A stretch of DNA of 64,000 nt from Chamaea fasciata (lineage: Eukaryota; Chordata; Aves; Passeriformes; Sylviidae): positions 8,432,001 through 8,496,000 of the forward strand of contig JARCOQ010000002.1 of the NCBI GenBank assembly GCA_029207755.1, given 5' to 3'. The notes beneath the pieces were generated by a model. It was not told the DNA's origin. It searched no databases and was given only the letters and a program-made list of their open reading frames with translations. Below, one piece after another: positions 56,220 to 64,000 of this stretch (positions are counted from its first letter, which is position 1; the number at the start of each line of letters is the position of its first letter). Position numbers and translations under genes: made by a program.

Positions 56220-56565
56220 TTAAGGGAAGTTAAAAGAGCATTCAATACCTGTAACATATCAATTCCAGTCTTCTCTCCTTTTAGCTACCTCTGACCCTAA
56301 TGGTTATACCTAAAGATTCAGTAACTTTCATGAAGCACCTCTACCTAATAGTTTATACTTACACGATCCTCATTACAAATAAAGTAGTCAATTTGTCAAG
56401 TGATCTACACATATTGAACCTCCCAGATGTAGACAGAAATAAGTGTAATCCTTATTTAACGTTGAAGTATAAATTATGCCAACCTGCACGTCCTGAACTG
56501 CTTCAACTTTTGACACTTGCAGTCAGGGGGTCTAGGGTTAGTCACTGGCTACACATACTATGACA

Positions 56566-56940
56566 AAATCACAGGATGGTTTGGGTTGGAAGGGAACTTA
56601 AGAGATCCCCTAGCTCCCACTCCTCTGCCATGGCAGGAACACCTTCCACTAGACCAGATTGCTCAACACCCTTTTCAGGGATGGGACATCCATAACTTCT
56701 CTGAGTAACCTGTTCCAGTGTCTCACCACCCTCACACTGAAGTATTTCTTCCTAATGTCCAACCTAAATACAGCTTCCTTCAATTTGAGGCCACCCATTC
56801 CTGGTGTCCACTTGGACATCAAGCCACTAACTGAAACTCTGAGTGCGATCATCCTGCTAATTCCTTATCCACCAAGTGGCTCATCTGTCAGACCCGTATC
56901 CTTCCAGCTTAGAGACAATACTGTAACTTCACGACATAAG
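56566..56940 (-). mobile_element. CR1 LINE, internally deleted, RT piece joined to 3' end
   Basis: 56566-56795 is the standard CR1 3' end in antisense (atcacaggatggtttgggtt, ctctgccatggcagg, ccagtgtctcaccaccctc). 56795-56940 is a piece of the ORF2 reverse transcriptase. The sequence between these regions in a complete element is missing. It is in sense with GBE1 and lies in intron 5. Confidence 0.85.
56793..56940 (-). pseudogene. CR1 ORF2 reverse-transcriptase fragment
   Basis: Minus-strand translation runs through a short stretch resembling the CR1 RT palm and thumb region. It reads RVSVSGLMSKWTPGMG, against the family pattern QRV-V-NG--S-W-PV-SG, preceded by a decayed W--R-I-NWL-GR-like segment with one stop. 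The frame then enters 3'-terminal CR1 text. It is only about 50 codons long and non-functional. Confidence 0.7.
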
Positions 56941-58760
56941 AATTTTTTTTTTAACCCACGAAAATCACTTTTTTTTCCACTTTAATAGTTATTTCTTCCC
57001 TCTACAAGAGTCTTCCAGAAAGAGAAAATGCAGATGTAATGTGCTTTTACTCCAAGTTCACCCAAGAACCAAAGCAGTTCAGCAGGGCTGGGGGACACTG
57101 TTGTATCACCTAAGATAGTTCAGAGCATTCTTAAGGAGGGGAACTCCAAAGAATCAGGTTTTTATCTACAAGCTAGTAAGACACACACCACCACCACTTC
57201 TCTGTTGGAAGAAAATCTTCACTTCATTCCTTAGTCCAACAAGATGCTGAGGGATTTTTTTATTCTTCCAGGGTTTTTTATAGCTGTGACATTTAAAACC
57301 AGAGCTATTATTAGAAGGCAGTTGGGGTGAGCTCAGCAATTTGTCAGATTCATTGCTGGTTTGTAATTCAGGCTCGTCGTACTTATTTTTATTTACAGCA
57401 TTTTTATAAATAAACAGCAACATTGCATCAAATTCATCTCATTCAATTTGCTTGCTACTTATTTTGCTATTTGTCATGCACATATTTCTACAAACTAGCA
57501 GTATATTTAGAGTTCTCATATAGTGATGTCTTAAAGCTCATCCTAAAAAGTAAGACATTCCAAAACTGAATCCAAAATACCTTTCAAATATATTTTAAAA
57601 ATACTTAATTCCTACAATGTTTACTTACTGTAAACAAGAAAAAACATTAGCTATAACTTCTGTATATCCTAAATTTGATACTGCTTTTATTATTTGGTGT
57701 AACAGCATATTTATGACATTTCTCGACAAAGGAAAAATTGTAGGCAAAGCAGAATGTTTTCCTAACTCTGTAAATCCTCTTAACTTCTTGGGACATGGGA
57801 AATTCCTTGGCAGTAAAGAGTCACAGATATATAATGTAAAATCCAAAATTGCTTTTTATTAAGGGATTCTAGACGTGCAAACTCCCTCATCTCACCTGCA
57901 AGCTCAATTTTACCAAAAGGCAAAAGCCAAGAAACACTGACTTAACATGTAAAGCTACAAGGAAATGTCTTCTTCAGGTGCTTTGATAAAATAAAATAAA
58001 AATCAAACACAAACACAGCCACTGTCCACAGAGGTTTCAGCTACAGATGTCATGATTATTTTACAGCAGTGTAAAATACATATTTCATGACAATGCAGTA
58101 AGTTCTACCATTGTCCATTACAGAAACAGTGCAAAGACACCATGGAAAAAAAAAAAATAAACTGAAATTGAGGTGAACAGTTTTGCTGTGCTTCCTGAGA
58201 TAATGGTACCAGCTCTTTCACACATCCTCTCTGATGGACTAGAAGTTCTTTTCCTGAGAAAGTCTTTCATATTCAAAGTTTCCTTGTTCTGATACTTCAG
58301 AGCTACTGTTCAGGGATAAAAGAATTTTAACGTGCTTATTCTGGCAAAACAAAGAAGAAATATCCAGGTATTTCTTTTATCTTTCCTTAGAACTAAGCTT
58401 TACACTAGTAGAACCAATTAAGAATGAAGTATTTTCTGAAGATTGTCACAAAAACAGGTCCTTTTCCAACCTGAAAGCAAACCATGACAAAAGCAAATTA
58501 CTTTGCAATACTTACCTGGGCTTTAACAATCATATTTCACTTAAAAATTTGGAATGGACTTTGATTTCACATATCCTAGTTCAGTCTTTGTTTGTTCTCC
58601 AGAGATTTCACTTGTTTATAATTTTTACTCACCTAAGAATCTATTTTTATAGTATGTAACTGGGAAATGCCAAAAATCCTCCAGATACTTGACAGTTATC
58701 TTTTCTAATGAGCACAGGCACATAAAAATTATCTCTGCAAGCATTTCTGGTATTACTTAC

Positions 58761-58896
58761 CAAGATCCTTTATTCTAGGTAGTACATTGTGTGTGAAGTT
58801 TTTATAAGAAGCTACTTTCCCTTCTGGGGAAGCAATTCCCACATGAGATTCATAAATTCTTAGGCTTTTTAATCTCTTGGGAGAAGGATTCTTATG
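58761..58896 (-). CDS. GBE1: GBE1 exon 5 (residues 186-231)
   Basis: Forty-five codons plus the first base of the Gly231 codon. The acceptor is ...cttatag and the donor is gtaagt. The central block [18 protein letters not shown] opens the GH13 catalytic domain; the ESHVG segment is a hallmark of glycogen branching enzymes. It continues with [17 protein letters not shown]. The 5' end reads H-K-N-P-S-P-K where human has F-K-H-S-R-P-K, a variable linker. The exon ends in phase 1 and is completed by exon 6. Its end matches human c.691, the site of a known human donor mutation (c.691+2), which supports the exon numbering. Confidence 0.96.
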
Positions 58897-59713
58897 CTAT
58901 AAGAAAAAATACCAGAGTTGTCATGAGGGTCAGCTTCAGAGTGTTGTCATAATCACATGATTTGCACAAGATGAAAACAATTTAAGGTTTATTTTGCTTT
59001 TCCTCAAAGGGAATTCTAAACATTCCAGAAGCATTTGACCATTTTAAAGTGTTAAAGCAAATGTCTGTTTGAAATTAACATCCTTTATGAACAAGAAACT
59101 GGACATTCATGATCCAACACTTTTCTTATACTCTTTTTAAATTACCCTTCACTGTTCAAAGCGATGTAGTCACTCCACTTGATGCCCTTCTGAATCACTA
59201 TATATCTTGTTTGAAAAAGAGAGAGAAAACAGCAAGATAGGTTTTTCTTTTTTAAGCATACCTGCTTTTTACAGGTACTTGAAATCTCTGTCTTCTCTTA
59301 ACTGAAATTCATAAATTTATTCCTTTATTCCTAAAGAATACAGCTCCACAGCAGAGAAACACCTATATTCTAATTACTTAGGAATAAACTATAATTAAAA
59401 AATCACACAACTGGAGATGAGTACACATGCTCTCCTCCCTAATAGGAATAGAATTCTTGTCCTAAAATTTTGTCAAACAGGGAGCAAGCCAAGTTTAAAA
59501 CACCATGTTAATATCTTTTTTTAAATATCTTCTACAGAAGGCTGAAAAAGCAGCTGAAAAACATCCATCATTAAAGTCATTTATTTATGTCAAAGCCATA
59601 AATTAAAGCCCTTCATCTCAGCTGTTTTAACTAGTTTGATATCTCCTTTTATTTTCCTCCAGAGATACAAAGATAACACGATACACCTCTTGAAAATAAT
59701 ATTGAAGCCTTAC
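58897..59713 (-). other. GBE1: GBE1 intron 4
   Basis: An 817-bp AT-rich intron with no recognisable repeat or coding signal other than the 3' open-frame overhang of exon 4. Confidence 0.85.
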
Positions 59714-59839
59714 TATGTATGACTGTGGTGGATTCCAGTGAACCCAATCATAATTCACTTTGTCTTCATCACGGACCACATATCTTGCCCAGGGTGAAAT
59801 ACGATAGAGGAGGGCGCCGTTTTGAGCACGAATCACCAC
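59714..59839 (-). CDS. GBE1: GBE1 exon 4 (residues 144-185)
   Basis: This exon encodes 42 complete codons in phase 0, corresponding to human residues 144-185. Read on the minus strand it starts after an ...ttttatag acceptor with Val-Val-Ile and ends in Ser-Tyr-Ile before a gtaagg donor. The diagnostic block is [13 protein letters not shown] followed by VNYDWVHW, which is highly conserved in eukaryotic branching enzymes. It belongs to the end of the N-terminal CBM48-type region and the link to the GH13 catalytic barrel. The frame stays open past the donor for about 28 codons into intron 4, but that extension has no homology to the family. The next upstream exon (3) was not found in the 4.16 kb to the right edge. 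Confidence 0.96.
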
Positions 59840-60721
59840 CTATAAAATAACACAACATATGCAGGCAGTCACTTATAACTCACAGAACGCCTTCTATGCA
59901 AGCCAGAGCACAGAATGAAATAGTAGACTACACCGAAATTTAATTTAAAGAACACATAAGCACACAATGCAAGTCGAGAGAAGGAAGAACGACCCGGCTC
60001 GCAGAGATGATTTGCAAAGGGACAGTAAACCAGACATGTCAGACAGGAGTGATGTTCACCAGCAAGAGCTGAAAGGTGAGGAGATATATAAGCTTTATAT
60101 AAGTAATGGGAGAAGAAGCCTTCCCAAATGGATTTCTGTTAGGTTCCCTAATTACCCCTGTCACTGCTATTTCCTTTCCATGTTCTAATAAATTCAAATA
60201 GACATGCAGTATAATGTCATTAGGATGAGAACTGATTTGTTTAACTTGGCAAACAAACAATCTAGCAAGGAAATTTTAGTATCTTAATTCCATCTTCTTT
60301 TCCATGCTCTGTGAGTCTTTAACAATGTCACATAGCCTGGAACCACAGACAACACAAGAAGCACAGGATAGTTTTTGGGTCAAGACAAAAAAAAAGTTCC
60401 ACCTCTCTCACACCCTCCCACCCCATCCCACCACCCCTCTCCTCAGCACAGAAGGAACAGCTCCACTCTGGTTTGGCTTAGTATTCTGGCTGCCACTGAA
60501 ACAGTAACACAGATGGTTTGCAAATTTAAAACCTAGAAATGTACAAGCAAGTGAAAGCATGGAATTCTTAATTCTGCTTTTTTTTTAAAGAAAGTGATGA
60601 CTGAGACTTTTTAGTTTGATTGTTGGCGTTGAGGCTTTTTCTTTTTTTTGTAAGAAAAACTATGAAATTATAAGAAATCTCAAATGAAAAGGGGAAGGGG
60701 TTGAGGTTTTTTCTGCTCCTG

Positions 60722-60723
60722 TC

Positions 60724-60753
<30 letters not shown>
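60722..60753. repeat. CT repeat plus poly-T
   Basis: CT units directly followed by about 20 T. On the minus strand this is an A-run followed by GA repeats. Confidence 0.9.
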
Positions 60754-60754
<1 letters not shown>

Positions 60755-60906
60755 GTTAAAAAACTTGACTTGTCTTTGTTCTCAATTCCTAAAAGGGAGT
60801 CTGGATGACAAAATTATCAAAGAATTCCCTTTTCACCTCTTGCAAGTGTCTTTCATTGTTTTGAGAGATTATCTGTACCCTTAACCCAATCATGGAAGAA
60901 GGCAGG

Positions 60907-60960
60907 ATCACAGAATCATGCTTTTTTGAAAGGGACCTTTTAAAGTTCATTTAGACCAAC
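60907..60960 (-). mobile_element. CR1 3'-end remnant
   Basis: Short match atcacagaatcatg...aaagggacc...agttcatttagaccaac, the antisense of the last ~50 bp of CR1. Confidence 0.65.
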
Positions 60961-62244
60961 AAAGAGGAAAATATGTATATGCAGATAGTTAATGGAAGTT
61001 GATAGAATAAGGCAAGGAAGTGTGATTGCTGTGCCTCAGTACATAGTATTATAACTCCAACAATTCAAAATAGGTTTTATAAGATGGAGCAATTGATACC
61101 AAAAACCTCACCAGAAAAAGCTGAGAGAGTTATTGCAAACACTGTAAAGTTGCATGGAAATTTTCTTCTGTTAGCTGTGCTAGCAAAGCTGACCCAAAGA
61201 GTATTTCTGCAAATTCTATCAACACTGTGAAGATCCTCCTTGCTGATAGCATTGACAATTTGCAAATTACTCTTAAAATAATAAAACTTATCTCCTCTCT
61301 CTAATATCACACTTCTGATGGTGCTATTGCTTCTTTTATTATTTTGTCCCAATTTACCCATCACAGAAATAAGATGATTACTGCATATAATAACCTACTC
61401 ATCTTGGCATTCTTTTTTTCCTAATATTTTAGCATAATTCATACTAGACAGGCTTATGAAGGGTGGGCACATTTAAGAATTGTGAAGTAATTAAGCTACA
61501 TCCAGAACATTAATTAGCTGTAGTACTGGTTTAATCCAAAAATTATACTGGAGGAGGGAAAAGTAAATTTCTTTATTATGATATATTAATCCAGTCACGC
61601 ACTGTCTTTAATTAAAACCATTAAGCAATGAAAAAATTTAAAAGATATTAGAAAACCATTTAAATGACCAACCAGTTATTTCACTTTTTCAACTTATACT
61701 TCTACAGTTGTACTGCACAACCAATCTCTGTATCACATCCTTCTGACAGAGTATAAGAACTTCTGTTGTTCTCTAGTCATTTAAATTGACTTTATTTTCC
61801 TTCCTTTGTGAGACACCAGTGCATTTGATTTACCACTTATTCAGAAGTCATTTTGTTCAAGTGCTAGTTTTGCATTTATTCAAAACACCTACAGAGCCAA
61901 ATTTAAGGGTTACACTTTTCAGGAATTGAGTGACTTACAGGAAGTCATATAAGTTTCCAGCAACTTTCACACACAGAATTTTAATAGATAAAACTAAAAC
62001 TTCCTAGAAATACCTACATTTATTTGTCATGTATTATGATAGTAATAATGTAGAGCCACAAACAAGTGGTGGAAATTTACAGTTCCAAGGGTTGAGTTTA
62101 CACACTTGAACAGTCTCAAACTTTAGAGTCTACTCTATTTCAAGGCTCATATTCTAAAATTTTGGATTCATTAATTTTAGAACGTTGCTTTCAGTTCTAT
62201 TATGCAAACATATAAGAAAACTCCCATGCTCAAAAGAAAAGGAT

Positions 62245-62300
62245 ATCACAGAATCACTAGGTTGGAAGAAAACTTTGAGCTCATAGAGTCCATCCCAAAA
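62245..62300 (-). mobile_element. CR1 3'-end remnant
   Basis: Short match tcacagaatcactaggttgg...gagctcatagagtccatccc, the antisense CR1 3' terminus; the remainder of the element is absent or too diverged to see. Confidence 0.65.
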
Positions 62301-64000
62301 TACATTTATTCAAGAATAGATGTGATGAGATTTAACCTCACAAATATCAGAAAAAAAACTCAAAAAAATGGGGGAGCACTTACTTTAAACAAGTAATTAC
62401 AACACTTATTTGTTGCTTTCTTTACAGTGTAGGTTGTCCTTAGAAATATTTTTTCAAATATATCCAATCATGGGTTATAGATTAACCTCACCCCTACAGC
62501 AGAAACCCCAAGTTTGCTCATTTGTTGCTGTAATTTTTGAGTATCATGGGCTTTGCACAGAGAAAGCAAAGTCAAGAAAAACAATTATTACAACACCAGA
62601 GCTGGTAAAGTTGAATCCTTTCCTTCTCTGCTTTGTACAAGCATAATCAACACCATGTCCTTACGGTTCTATCAAGTGATCCCTCCCAATTTCAATTCTT
62701 AGTTGCCGTACTTGTTTCATACTTTTCTTAATTTTATGTGAATACCATTTACAGAGTCTCTCCTAGGCTTAATTATTAAGTTCTGTACCCAACCATCTTA
62801 TTACTCTCTGCTAATATTGTATAAAGTTATTGATAAAGTTAGAAATAAAAAAAAAACTCCAAATAATGTTTTCTGAAGTTTCTTGAGACACAACTCTCAC
62901 ATCACCATGCTTAGCTGAAGCATGAGCATAGGAACTGGAAAACACTGAATGGCACCACAAAACAAATAGCAATTCAGCCCAAGACAGACAAAAATAACTC
63001 TAATGCAAACAGTCTGACAGCTTTAATTCCCATGTTTGCTTTGCTATTTCTTGAAACAATTACATATAAGTAAAAGTTGCAATAAAACAAGTAAAAATAC
63101 AAAGCTCACATAAAACAAAGACAGGCGAAAACTCTTGCTCCAGTCACCCCAAATTATGACTTGTGTTCCCTTCTCTGCAGTGTCCAGATACAAAAATTAG
63201 CTGCTGTGTATACTCTAAATGAGCTGTTACAGATTTTACATGCATAAGGAATACTGAATATGGTCATTACACAGTGCTTTTGACAGAGCACCTATAAATC
63301 AGTTTAACAGATACTGCATTTTTCCTCCAAATTAGTTAGAAATGAGTAAAAAACAAATTCATAAAAGTTGCAGCCTAACTAGCTGCTACTTAGTTCATCA
63401 AGACTTTAGAGCTGACTTTACACTTCTTAATTAACTCAAAAAATTGTTCTCTAAAGAACATACATAAAACCACGATGTACATTAATTTAGGCTTTTTTCA
63501 AACTGGCCTTGGGATTCACCTACTTCATTTCCACAAGGCATGTCCCTGATCATTCCTCAATGTCTATGAGGAGGCATATCCCACCATTTGATACAAAACC
63601 TACAGCCCCCATTAAATAAAGGTTTTAAAATGCATACTGCTATAGCATGGAACACATGCCAAGCGAACCAAGCAAACTGACAAAAGCTTAGCACCTCATC
63701 ACAAATAAACTGTTTTACAGTAATTTGGACTTAAGTTAAAGAAAATCCTAGGTTAAAATAATCCCTGTATTTCTGATCCTATTAATACAGAAAACACTCC
63801 AACAAGAGGCCAAGTGCAGAGGAAATTAAGGAAATCCAAGTTTCCAAGACACAAACTAAAGCATCCTCCACAATTTGTTAAAATACAGCAAAAACTGTTT
63901 AAGAAGAAAGAAACCAGTATCTCAAAAGGGTTACATTTACAGGGCCCAAATTTAGACAGAATGAAACAGATGTAAAGAACTTGCCACCATCTACAATAGC

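Larger units (their letters stand above)
59840..64000 (-). other. GBE1: GBE1 intron 3 (partial)
   Basis: No exon-like sequence was recognised here. In particular there was no match to the expected exon 3 text around the carbohydrate-binding loop (WAPGAEGVFLTGDFNGW in human). It holds two short CR1 3'-end remnants (60907, 62245), a CT plus poly-T run at 60722-60753, and otherwise AT-rich unique DNA. Confidence 0.8.

Noticed and set aside
59627..59713. Open frame continuing past GBE1 exon 4
   Set aside because: It passes a good gtaagg donor, and the residues after Ser-Tyr-Ile do not match the family; exon 5 supplies the correct continuation.

Overview
The window is intronic and exonic DNA from a vertebrate nuclear genome, almost certainly a bird. 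Two signals support this. Nine exons on the minus strand join into one uninterrupted reading frame that matches glycogen branching enzyme (GBE1). The interspersed repeats are mostly CR1 LINE fragments with the avian-type 3' end, which reads as cacagaatca- or atcacagaa-like sequence on the antisense strand. I see no prokaryotic features, CRISPR arrays, tRNA or rRNA genes, and no second gene. I cannot name the species.

GBE1 runs from high to low coordinates. Its nine exons lie at 59714-59839, 58761-58896, 56086-56176, 54407-54616, 32378-32493, 31540-31667, 27046-27144, 24345-24455 and 21273-21444. They total 1189 nt. In human numbering, recalled from memory, this is c.430-1618, residues 144 to 540, exons 4 to 12. 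Every boundary has GT/AG signals and the phases interlock. The exons cover most of the GH13 catalytic barrel, including the nucleophile Asp357, the acid/base Glu412 and the stabilising Asp481. Exons 1-3 must lie beyond position 64000 and exons 13-16 before position 1; I did not find them inside.

Layout: 1-21272 is intron 12, with two CR1 pieces and A/C-rich tracts. 21273-32493 holds exons 12 to 8. A CR1 fragment and a longer internally deleted CR1 lie in intron 9, and another deleted CR1 fills most of the 710-bp intron 8. 32494-54406 is the 21.9-kb intron 7. It carries two CR1 copies, a long TA microsatellite, a solo LTR with a perfect 6-bp target duplication, and an 89-bp imperfect inverted repeat that encloses that LTR. 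54407-59839 holds exons 7 to 4, with a third internally deleted CR1 in intron 5. 59840-64000 is intron 3.

The points most worth a second look are the inverted repeat around the solo LTR, the LTR's poly(A) signal in sense with GBE1, three CR1 copies in which 5' protein-coding segments are joined directly to the 3' end, unusual residues in exon 12, and a G-rich tract just downstream of the exon 11 donor. I found no convincing new gene system; most short open frames here are chance readings of intron or repeat DNA.
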